Assembly (NCBI RefSeq): GCF_000499385.1
Contig: NW_013654791.1
Location: forward strand, 11,289 to 28,788
DNA length: 17,500 nucleotides
Source: Eimeria necatrix
Lineage: Eukaryota > Apicomplexa > Conoidasida > Eucoccidiorida > Eimeriidae
Direction: 5' to 3'
The notes under the pieces were generated by a model that saw nothing but the letters and a program-made list of their open reading frames with translations, was not told where the DNA came from and ran no database searches. Positions 8,510 through 17,010 of the stretch are shown one piece after another. Positions within the stretch are counted from its first letter, which is position 1. Every line of letters begins with the position of its first letter. A program made the position numbers and the translations under genes.

Positions 8510-9364
8510 TCAGACCCTCGGGGGTGAGGGTAAGAAGCAGTGAAGAGGGAACACTCCGACAGACAGGGGCCCCACGAGCTGCGGCGGGGGGCCCCCTGCA
8601 GAATTGCTGTTGAGGGAGTTGGGTTTGTTCTCGAGGTCTTCGAGGCCCGTGGAGTCAGTGATGAGCTGAGCCTGCGGGCAAGTCGATACGCTAAACCCTA
8701 AACCCTAAACCCTAAACCCTAAACCCTTGTCTTGAACCCTAAACCCTAAACCCTAAACCCTAAACCCTAAACCCTAAACCCACCTTCTGCAGCCGGCTGA
8801 AGATTGCCCTTTCGTCGCTCTCCGGCATTGCGCGCCGGTGGAATAGCGCAGCGAACCTCAGCTGCAAACACCCCAAACCCTAAACCCTAAACCCTAAACC
8901 CTAAACCCTAAACCCTTAATCTGTAAGTCGTCAGCAGAAGGAAAGAAAGCAAGAAGAAGCAGCAGCAAGTTGAGATCTAAACCCTCAAAGCTCATAACGT
9001 GATAAGAAGGTATCTTCAAACTGGAGGGCAAACGAAAGCCTGAATCCTAAACCCTAAACCCTAAACCCTAAACCCTAAACCCTAAACCCTTAGGCCTACC
9101 AGCAACTGCCGCTTTTCTCCAAGGGCCCTCAGCAGCTTCCTTGCATTGTGCGCTTGCATCACCATCTGAAGAAAACCCTAACCCCTCAACCATAACCCTA
9201 AACCCTAAACCCTAAACCCTGAAGCTTAAACCCTAAACCCTAAACCCTAAACCCTAAACCCTACCTGAGCCTCCAACTTCCTGAGTTGCTTCCTGTTGGC
9301 GATAAGAGCTGCTTCTTTGGCTTCGCTTAAAACGCCTGTCTCCTTTGCAGCAGCAAAACAGTCA

Positions 9365-9437
<73 letters not shown>

Positions 9438-9965
9438 AGCAGCAGCAACAGCAGCAGCAACAGCAGCAGCAATGCGCGCAGTACATACAACCCAGCAAAC
9501 CTCGGGCCTCAGATAAACTAATAAGCAGCCAGCTGCCCAAATGCTGCTGTTGCTGCTGTTGCTGCTGTTGCTGCTGTTGCTGCTGCTGCTGCTGCTGCCG
9601 CTGCTACATTTGCTGCTGCTGCTGCGGCTGCTTTTGCTGCTGCTGCTGCAAGTTACCTGTAGCTGCTGCAGCGTTCTCGGCGGCCGGTTCCAGTCTATTT
9701 CTTCGTCAACACACCACAAACCCTAAACCCTAAACCCTAAACCCTAAACCCTTAACCCTTCACCCTCGGCCCCCGTCTACCTTGGCCCCACCGGGATAAC
9801 AGGGACTAAACCCTAAACCCTAAACCCTAAACCCTAAACCCTAAACCCTAAACCCTAGACATTAAACCCACCCTCGATATGAGCGCGGGGCCCTTGGGGC
9901 GGCGGGGCCTCAGCAGAGAACGCCTGCAGCAGTTTTGCTGCTGTTGTTAAATCCCGCAGCTGCCT

Positions 9966-10008
<43 letters not shown>

Positions 10009-10119
10009 AGCTGTTGGCTTTTGCTGCACCCTTTCTTGTCAACAACACAGTGGGCAGAGGACAAGCCAGTCTTCTGCAGCAACAGCAGCTGCTGTTGCTG
10101 CTGTTGCTGCTGCCGCTGT

Positions 10120-10169
<50 letters not shown>

Positions 10170-10409
10170 ACTTACTTGCTTGTGGCGCTGTGTAACGACA
10201 GCCAGTGCCTCTTCCACTGCTCTGCGCGTCTCTGAAGGGAAAAACGGAAACCCTAAACCCCAAACCCTAAACCCTAAACCCTAAACCCCAAACCCTAAAC
10301 CCTAAACCCTAGGGTCCAGAGGCAGCAGAAGAAGCAACAAACTAGAAGCAAGAAGAACCCAAGAAGTGACGAGGCCCCCGAGGGAAAAGGGAAGAGCCAT
10401 AAGGACACG

Positions 10410-10457
<48 letters not shown>

Positions 10458-10648
10458 CGCACGGCGAGAACCTGCTGCGCTGCAGCAGCAGCAGTTTGCT
10501 GCTGCTGCACTCTGTCTCTCTCTCTCTTGAGTTTGTCTCTTTGTCTCTCTATGCTTTTCTCAACAGCCAAACGGAGGCTGTGGCTTTGCTGCTGCAGCTG
10601 CTGCGCAGCAACTGCAGCAGCAACTTCAGCTGTACAGACACCGCAGGG

Positions 10649-10680
<32 letters not shown>

Positions 10681-10805
10681 GGCTTAGGCACGACAGCGAC
10701 CGTCTCTCGACAGCAGCAAGCGGCTGCCGCTGTTGCTGCTGCTTCTGCTGCTGCTGTTGCTGCTGTTGCTGCTTCTGCTGCTGCTGTTGCTGCTGTTGCT
10801 GCTGC

Positions 10806-10838
<33 letters not shown>

Positions 10839-11162
10839 GCCTACCGAGAGTCTCCAGGGCCTCTGCCTTTTTGTTTGAAATTTCTTTTTTTTCTTTTTGC
10901 TCCCAAAGAGAAAGTCTCCATGCGTCCAGTGTTGCTGCTAAGGCCTGCAGCAAGACAAACGCCCCACAGCAGCAGCAGCAGCTCAGCAGCAGCAGCAGCA
11001 GCAGCAGCAGCTCAGCTGCAGCAGCAGCTCAGCAGCAGCAGCTCAGCAGCAGCAGCTCAGAAGCAGCAGCTAAACAGCAGCAGCTCCACAGCAGCAGCAG
11101 GGGGAGCCCCCTAGAAGGGCGAAAGGCAGGCAAATTAATTAGCTTAAGCAGAGCAGTGGCTA

Positions 11163-11208
<46 letters not shown>

Positions 11209-12471
11209 GCTAGGAAGAACAAGGACAGAGGGGGCCCCTCACCTGCTGGAGGAAGTTTGCTGCTGCTGTAATGGCACCTCCAGCAGCAGCAGCAGCAGCA
11301 GCAGGGTCTTCGACCGCCTGCGTCGCTGCTGCTGCTGCTGCTGCTGCGTCCCTCCTGAGAGCTGCTGCTGCTGCTGCTGCTGCTGCGCCTGCTGCAGCAG
11401 CAGCACGTGCTGCAGGCTCGAGACGCACAGCAGCTAAAGCAGCAGCAGCAGCATGAATCTCCACAGGGGACTGCAGCAGCGGGGGGCCCCCCACGAGAGC
11501 AGCAGCAGCTGCAGCAGCAAAACAAAAAGACTTTTAAGACTTTATTTCTTTTTCTTTTAAAGGAGCAGCAGCAAATTAAAATAAATTAAATTAAACGAAA
11601 TTTAAAAAGACAAAAACCCACTTTGACGCAGGTCTTGCAGGGTACGAACAGGTACTAAAGTGGGTCCCGAATTTGTACCCTCTGGGGGGCCCCCTGGGGG
11701 GCCCCCTGGGGGGCCCCCAGGGGGGCCCCCTGGGGGGCCCCCAGAGGGTTCAGGGGGGCCCCCCGGGGCTTCTGGAGGCCCCTTGTCTGTCCAGGGCAGG
11801 CGCAGCACGGGGGGCCCCCTTGCTGCTTCTAGGGCCCCTAGTGTTTCCTTTGCTGCTGCAGCAGCAGCAGCAGCAAGGGCCCGGCGGGGCCCCTGCTGCA
11901 GGGGGCCCCCCAGCCCTTCAGTACCCTCCAGGGGGCCCCCCATAGGGTACAGAGCGTTTAAGTACACCCTTGACACTGTCAGGGGGCCCCTGGGGGGCCC
12001 CCCGGGGCCCCCGCTGCTGTCTTTGCCAGAGGGGGCCCCCTCTGCTGCTGCTGCAGGCAGCAGCGCTGCAGCAAGACCCTCTAATGCAGGAAGGGGGCCC
12101 CTAGGGAGGCCTTGAGGGGGGCCCCCCGCAGGGGCAGCAGCAGCGGGGGCCCCGGGGGCCCCTGAGGCTGGGGGCCCCCGCTGCTGCTGCGGGGGCCCCT
12201 GTGCTGCTTCTGCTGCTGCTGCTGCTGCGGGGGGCCCCTCCAGGTGCAGCACAGCAGCAGCAGCAGGAGTGTCCGGGGGGGCCCTTAGGGCCCCCAACTC
12301 ATGAGTGGGGGCCCTTAAGGATTGTCTGTCCCCTTCTCGCCATTGCCTGCACAAGTTTAGTGACGGGGGCCCCCCGGGGGCCCCCATGGGGGGCCCCCCG
12401 GGGGCCCCCATGGGGGGCCCCCCAGGGGGCCCCTCCGGGGGGCACAAGCCTGGGAGTCCTTTGCCTCCCGC

Positions 12472-12506
<35 letters not shown>

Positions 12507-13924
12507 TTGCTACTGTTGCTGCTGCTGCTGCGCTGGGAGTCCTGTCTTGTGCAAAGCCACGAGGGATGCGGGGGGCCCCCGGCAAGGCCGCGGGGGGCCC
12601 CCAGGGTACTGGTTGAGGGGGCCCCATGGGGGCCCCCAGGGGGGCCCCCATGGGGGCCCCCATGGGTCTTCGGACTGTGGCCCCTCTGGCTTCTATTCTG
12701 TGGGGCTGGCGGTGCAGCTGCTGCAGCTGCTGCAGCTGCTGCTGCTGCATCTGCTGCTGCTGCAGCATCTGCTGCTGCTGCAGCTGCTGCTGCGCGTTTC
12801 TCTGGGGGGTACAGACTGGGCCCTGCAGAGAGGGGCCCCCCTGGGGGCCCCCCTGGGGGCCCCCCTGGGGGCCCCCCTGGGGGCCCCCCTGGGGGCCCCC
12901 CTGGGGGCCCCCCCTAACATCTCTTAAAGAGGGTCTTCTTCTTAATTCTGTCAAAGGGGACAAAGAGGGTACAGTTCTTTCGCTGCTGCTTCTCTGGAGG
13001 GGCCCCCGCAGTCCCAGGGGGCCCCCGCTGCTGCTAAGGGGGCCCCCAGCAGCAGCAGGGGGCCCCCCTGCTGCTAGGGGGGCCCCCCAAAGGGCCTCTT
13101 CTTGGGGCTGCAGCAAATAGCGGCGGGGGTCCCCGGGGGCCCCAAAACTGTGCCCAGACCCAGACAGCAGGGGCCCCCCTGGGGGGCCCCCCTGGGGGCC
13201 CCCCACGGGGCCCCCAAGGGGGGCCCCCAGGGGGCCCCCGGGGGGGCCCCCCAGGGGGGCCCCCAGGGGGCCCCCCGCAGCTAAAGAGGGTAATCGACTT
13301 GCGGGATATGAAGAAGTGGAAAGAGAGGGGTGCCTAAGAAAGAGTAAAATTAAAAATAAAATTAAATAAAATAAAATAAAATTAAATTAAATTAAATTAA
13401 ATTACATTAAATTAAATAAATAAAATAAGTAATATAAAATAAGTAAAATAAAAATGAAATAAATAAAATGGAACATGAAGAAATAAGGAAATGGAAAGCT
13501 GCAAAAGTAAAAGGAGATAAATTAAAAGAGGGTAATTGAAGAGAAAATAATTTAAAAATGAAAAGATAAAACCTTTAAATAAAAATAAATAAATAAATAA
13601 ATAAATAAAAATAAATAAATAAGAAATAAATAAATAAATAAATAAATATATAAATGAGGAGACAAAAGTGAAAGAAAATAAAAGAAAAAGGAAATAAAAA
13701 GAATGAGACAAAAAGAAACAAAAAGAAATAAAAAAAATAAAAACAAAAAAAGAAAATTAAAAAAAAAGATTAAAAATAAAATAAAAACAAAATAAAAGTA
13801 AATACCTAAAAGGATGAGTTGAGTTATGAGTTTGAGTCAAAGACTTCGGCTGAAAAGGGGGGCCCCCAGTACCCTCGGGGGGCCCCCGAGAAGCTGTCTT
13901 GAGGGCTGCTGCTCTTGTAAGGGT

Positions 13925-13962
<38 letters not shown>

Positions 13963-14034
13963 AGCTGCACTGCAGCAGGAGATGCGGAGGCCAGCAGGGC
14001 CCTGGCCTGATTGAGGGGCACCAAGACACAGGTA

Positions 14035-14097
<63 letters not shown>

Positions 14098-14439
14098 GGG
14101 TGGGGCCCCAGCCCCAGCCCCCGAAGCGAAGAAGAAGAAGAACTCACTGAGCTGCCTTCAGGGGGGGCCCCCAGGAGGGGGGCCCCCAAGGGGGGCCCCC
14201 CTGGGGGCCCCCCGGGGGGCCCCCCCTCCTTTCTGCTGCTGCTGCTGAGAGACAGGGGCCCCCAAGACCCTTCTAGGGGGGCCCCCAAGGGGCCCCCCAA
14301 GGGGGCCCCCAAGGGGCCCCCCAAGGGGCCCCCCAAGGGGGCCCCCAAGGGGGGCCCCCCTCTGCTGTCTTCTCTGCGGGCGCGCCTGGCGGAGGGTTTG
14401 GAGGAGGAGGGGCCCCTGGGGGCCCCTCTCTTCTTCTGC

Positions 14440-14504
<65 letters not shown>

Positions 14505-14774
14505 AAGCAGAGTCAGCATTTCGTCAGCAGAATAGTCCGGGGGACTCCGATCTTTTAATCTTCTGCTGCGCCTGCGGCTGCTGCGGGGGGCCCCCTCATC
14601 GGGGGGCCCCCCTCTGCTGCTGTCTTCGGGGGGCCCCCCCGGGGGGCCCCTGGGGGCCCCCCCGAAGTACTCAGTTGGGGGCAAAGAAGAGGTGGAATCT
14701 GCTGCTGCTGCTGCTGCTGCTGCTGCAGCACGCCTCTCTTTGTGCTTGTCTTTGCGTTTGGGCTTGGGTAGCAT
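8510..14774 (-). CDS. Large multi-exon protein of unknown function with coiled-coil-like C-terminal half
   Basis: Not recognised as a known family. Proposed exons: 14774-13873, 13333-11622, 11508-11243, 10944-10845, 10629-10472, 10229-10176, 9959-9872, 9805-9781, 9694-9657, 9517-9489, 9366-9265, 9165-9100, 8861-8784 and 8671-8510. All are GT-AG; lengths sum to 3780 nt and one frame runs from ATG (MLPKPKRKDKHKERR) to TGA. The N-terminus is basic, followed by a Gln run of about 21, Gly-Pro arrays and Ala runs; the second exon adds about 570 residues of GGP/GAP repeats with islands such as LTVSRVYLNALYP. The C-terminal exons are charged and probably helical (EKKEISNKKAEALETL, SIERQRDKLKRERDR, RRAVEEALAVVTQRHKQ, NRKQLRKLEAQ, NARKLLRALGEKRQLL). 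Best donors are GTAAGT at 10175 and GTGAGG at 11242. The 25- and 38-nt exons have poor acceptors and are least certain. The ATG is the first in frame, but CTCGCTAG just before it could be an acceptor for a 5' exon. A structural or cytoskeletal role would be a guess. Confidence 0.68.
8672..8783 (-). other. Gene 2 intron 13, almost entirely CCCTAAA
   Basis: 112-nt intron; the donor GTGGGT runs straight into sense-strand TTTAGGG units spanning 8691-8781 with one interruption. Acceptor is TTGCCCGCAG. Confidence 0.7.
8862..9099 (-). other. Gene 2 intron 12 with two telomere-type tracts
   Basis: 238-nt intron, donor GTAGGC and acceptor GTGTTTGCAG. CCCTAAA tracts lie at 8873-8917 and 9045-9091. The unique middle (8918-9044) contains an acceptor-like TGCTGACGACTTACAG on the minus strand and a possible skipped exon (FEDTFLS), but neither joins in frame. 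Confidence 0.55.
9166..9264 (-). other. Gene 2 intron 11, telomere-type
   Basis: 99-nt intron with donor GTAGGG directly merging into TTTAGGG units (plus strand CCCTAAA at about 9174-9262) and acceptor TTTTCTTCAG. Practically the whole intron is repeat. Confidence 0.75.
9367..9488 (-). other. Gene 2 intron 10, CAG/CAA repeat
   Basis: 122-nt intron, donor GTATGT. Plus-strand CAG with regular CAA interruptions fills 9371-9472; late in the array the pattern is CAG CAG CAA. Confidence 0.6.
9518..9656 (-). other. Gene 2 intron 9, CTG/TTG repeat
   Basis: 139-nt intron, donor GTAACT. Plus-strand CTG with TTG interruptions fills 9541-9650. Its complement resembles the CAG/CAA array of the next intron. 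Confidence 0.55.
9695..9871 (-). other. Gene 2 introns 7 and 8 around a 25-nt exon, telomere-type
   Basis: Introns 9806-9871 (66 nt) and 9695-9780 (86 nt) flank a proposed 25-nt exon. CCCTAAA tracts lie at 9807-9857 and 9717-9757. The acceptor of the 25-nt exon, TTTAG, is the end of a telomere-type unit. Splice sites here are weak. Confidence 0.45.
9960..10175 (-). other. Gene 2 intron 6, CAG and CTG runs
   Basis: 216-nt intron with a perfect GTAAGT donor. CTG/TTG repeats at 10088-10168 and CAG at 9967-10007 lie in opposite orientation, so the intron can pair with itself. Confidence 0.65.
10230..10471 (-). other. Gene 2 intron 5 with CAG and CCCTAAA
   Basis: 242-nt intron, donor GTTCTC, acceptor TTTTTCCCTTCAG(AG). 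It contains about 15 CAG units at 10411-10455 and CCCTAAA at 10248-10312, where the last unit abuts an inverted one (CCCTAGGG). Confidence 0.6.
10630..11242 (-). other. Gene 2 introns 3 and 4, CAG/CTG-rich
   Basis: Introns 10945-11242 (donor GTGAGG) and 10630-10844 (donor GTAGGC) flank the 100-nt exon. They contain CTG runs at 10732-10838 and 11166-11207, CAG at 10651-10680, and at 10966-11100 a mixed array of CAG triplets punctuated by CAGCTCAGCAG. Confidence 0.65.
13334..13872 (-). other. Gene 2 intron 1, A-rich tract
   Basis: 539-nt intron, donor GTACTG, acceptor CTTTCTTAG. Plus strand is A-rich: AAATTAAATT units at 13380-13410, AAAT units around 13580-13645, A/G-rich elsewhere. Another donor-like site at 13806 would not keep the frame of the first exon. 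Confidence 0.55.
14442..14501. repeat. (CTG)20 run, Gln tract in gene 2
   Basis: Twenty uninterrupted CTG units on the plus strand, read as CAG glutamine codons in the first exon of gene 2 just after ADEMLTLLE. Confidence 0.9.
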
Positions 14775-14786
14775 TCTAGCGAGCCC

Positions 14787-15000
14787 CAAACCCTAAACCC
14801 TAAACCCTAAACCCTAAACCCTAGGGTTTGGGTAGCGCCGCAGGCGGCAGGCCGGCTTAGGGTTAGGGCTTAGGAGCTGGAGAAGTTTAAATTAAAAAAG
14901 AAAATAAAATTGAAAGAAGTGCTCAGTCGGCGACGCGCAGCCCTAAACCCTAAACCCTAAACCCTAAACCCTAAACCCTAAACCCTAAACCCTCGACGGG
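14787..15000. repeat. CCCTAAA tracts upstream of gene 2
   Basis: CCCTAAA at 14787-14822, ending in a head-to-head junction CCCTAGGGTTT at about 14819-14829, and a second tract of about seven units at 14941-14993. The first lies about 12 nt upstream of the proposed start codon. Confidence 0.85.
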
Positions 15001-15710
15001 TGTGTCTGGGGTGGCGGCAGCGGCCCCTGCGCGCTGCAGAGCCCCCAGCCCTTCAAAAATGAATTAATTTAATTTATTTATTTAAATTAATTTAAATTAA
15101 TTATTTAAAAAAGATAAAAAGACCGAAAACGGAGCAGCACCCCCAGGGGGTGTTGCTGGCCCCCGGGTGAGTACCAACCCACCCACCTCAAAAGCAGCAA
15201 ATTTGCACGCAAAAAGCCGCAAAAAAAGCGAAAAAAGGAAATAAATAACAAATAATTGTTAAATAATTAATTAATAATTAATTTAAGACAAAAAAATGCA
15301 ATTTAATCGATTAATTCCACGCAAATTGACCCTAGACACGGCCACCCCGTCTTTCTGCATTTTTCTGCGTTTCTCCCGCCTGCAAGTCCGATATTTGACC
15401 ATTTAAGCGCTCAATTGATCAATTATTGAATCCAATTACAATTAAATGAATTAAATAATTCATTTAATTCAAAAAAACGCCAATTAATCGCCAAATTTGT
15501 GATTTTCACGCGGCTAACAGCTGCACAGCCAAACTCCTCAGCTTTTCTGTAGCACTCCAGCTCCAAAAGAAGTCCTTTTTGTGACTTTTTCTGTCTTTTT
15601 ATGTTTCTAAAAGATATATTTATCTTCTTTTCAAACTCCTTGACAATCAGCGGACAATTTGAACCAAAATCCTCTCAAAAACCAGATCCATTGCACAAAA
15701 CACCTTCAGG
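15000..15710. other. AT-rich spacer between genes 2 and 3
   Basis: TTTAATTTAAT and AATTAATT stretches at 15060-15110, 15240-15300 and 15420-15480 with unique sequence between. A short minus-strand frame at about 15656-15700 reads AMDLVFERILVQIVR then stop and could be a terminal exon, but no splice pair ties it in phase to gene 3. Confidence 0.5.
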
Positions 15711-15714
15711 TGCA

Positions 15715-16265
15715 GTGGGGGCCCCCGGGGGCCCCCTCAGGGGCCCCCCTCGGGTCCCAGGGGCCCCAGGTACTTCCAGGGGGCCCCTGGGGGCCCTTCA
15801 AGGGCCCCCCTAGGGGCCCCGGGGGCCCCCAAGGGCCCGTCGGGGGCCCCAGGGTCTCATATACTCTATATAAAGGGGCCCCTTGGGGCCCCTTAAGGGC
15901 CCCTTTGGGGCCCCTTTGGGGCCCCGAGGGCCCCAGATACTATCAGCGGGGCCCCTGGGGGGCCCCCACGGGCTCTAGGGGCCTCCAAGTGGACCCGGGG
16001 GGCCCCTAGGGGGGCCCCAGTATACTATACAGGGGGCTCCCTAGGATCTATTATGGGGGCCCCTTGGGGGCCCCCCTAGGGCCCCCTGGGGCTTCCTGGA
16101 CTCCAGCAAGGCCCCAGGGGCCCCCATAAGTGCTAGGGGGCCCCCACAGGGTTTTGGGGGCCCCCGGGGCCCCCTGAGGACCCAAGGGGCCCCACAGAAT
16201 AACTCTGGGGGCCCCCTGGGGTCCCCCAATTGAAGTCTAAGTTGGGTTTGCTAAAGCTTAACAAG
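15715..16265. repeat. Irregular GGGGCCCC zone with rough 84-bp periodicity
   Basis: Nearly continuous GGGGCCCC/GGGGGCCCCC units. Segments starting GGCCCCAG followed by a TA-containing spacer recur near 15762, 15846, 15928 and 16013. No supported coding region. Confidence 0.6.
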
Positions 16266-16272
16266 TGCCTAA

Positions 16273-16358
16273 AATAAGGTCTTAGGGGGCCCCCCTTGGG
16301 GGCCCCCTATGGGGGCCCCCCTTGGGGGCCCCCTATGGGGGCCCCCTAAGACCTTATT
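16273..16358. repeat. Inverted repeat at the 3' end of gene 3
   Basis: AATAAGGTCTTA at 16273-16284 is the exact reverse complement of 16347-16358; the match continues inward through GGGGGCCCC for arms of about 22 bp. The loop holds two direct copies of a CCCTTGGGGGCCCCCTATG-like unit. The TAG of gene 3 lies in the right arm. Confidence 0.85.
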
Positions 16359-16518
16359 AGCTGCAGAAGGGCTTTATAGAAAACATCATCTTCCACTTTG
16401 GCAAATTCTATTACCGGCAGCAGATCTGCTGCTGCTCGATCGCTGCTGCAGCAGCAGCAGCAGCAGCAGCAACAGCTGCTGCTGCTGCTGCTAGTGCTTC
16501 TTGTGGACCTGTCACTTG

Positions 16519-16565
<47 letters not shown>

Positions 16566-16656
16566 CAAGTGTCAACTCTTTGATTGTAAGCTAAGACGAG
16601 TCTAAGGAGATTCCTGGCGATGATGAAAACTGCAGAAAAACAAAAGCACAGCAAAC

Positions 16657-16734
<78 letters not shown>

Positions 16735-17010
16735 ACTGGTTTGGTAGAAGTTGCTGTCGCTGTACCTCCACCCCTGGGGCCCCACGGAGTACCCCATGGC
16801 CAAGTTTAAAGCACTTTGGGGCCTCATTTCTTTTCTCAAAAAGTCCAAACAAACAAATCCATCATTTTCTTTTATTCCCAACTCTTTCCTTTCTTTCCAG
16901 CTCGGCACCATCCCCTCCAGCGCCTCAAAAGGGGTACTCCACAGCAGCGGGGGGGCCCCCAGGGGGCCTTCGGGGGCCCCCGGGGGGGCCCCCAGAGAGA
17001 ACCCCCGCAT
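16346..17010 (-). CDS. Unrecognised protein, 3' part (two exons, 5' end uncertain)
   Basis: Two exons, 17010-16737 and 16629-16346, join in phase across an intron with a GTGAGC donor and an excellent acceptor (GTTTTTCTGCAG). The product contains non-repetitive sequence, GYSVGPQGWRYSDSNFYQT, then IFIIARNLLRLVLAYNQRV across and after the junction, then Ser and Cys runs encoded by CAG repeats, and a C-terminal island DLLPVIEFAKVEDDVFYKAL ending in TAG at 16346. I do not recognise the family. The mixed composition and clean splice phase argue that it is real. The ATG at 17010 is only the first in this frame; the open frame continues upstream, and a second protein-like frame overlaps it, so the true start is probably further right. 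The stop lies inside one arm of an inverted repeat. The gene could instead continue by splicing at AAG/GTCTTA just before that stop. The intron contains CTG runs, like those of the neighbouring gene. Confidence 0.6.
16521..16562. repeat. (CTG)14 run in gene 3
   Basis: Fourteen CTG units on the plus strand, read as AGC serine codons in the second exon of gene 3 unless spliced out. A CAG run and a CTG run at 16447-16490 lie nearby in opposite orientation. Confidence 0.85.

Noticed and set aside
8935..9045. Extra exon of gene 2 reading FEDTFLS or an acceptor at CTTACAG
   Set aside because: Neither can be joined to its neighbours without a stop or a phase break, while direct joining of 9100 to 8861 keeps the frame.
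9541..9733. Leu-run ORF resembling a signal peptide
   Set aside because: Leu codons come from a CTG repeat; there is no following domain.
12201..12917. Plus-strand ORFs across the second exon of gene 2
   Set aside because: Shadow frames of self-complementary GGGGCCCC and CTG repeats; no unique motif and no splice continuity.
13412..13746. Phe/Tyr/Leu-rich ORFs that look like transmembrane segments
   Set aside because: Compositional artefact of the AAAT/AAAAG tract placed in an intron of gene 2.
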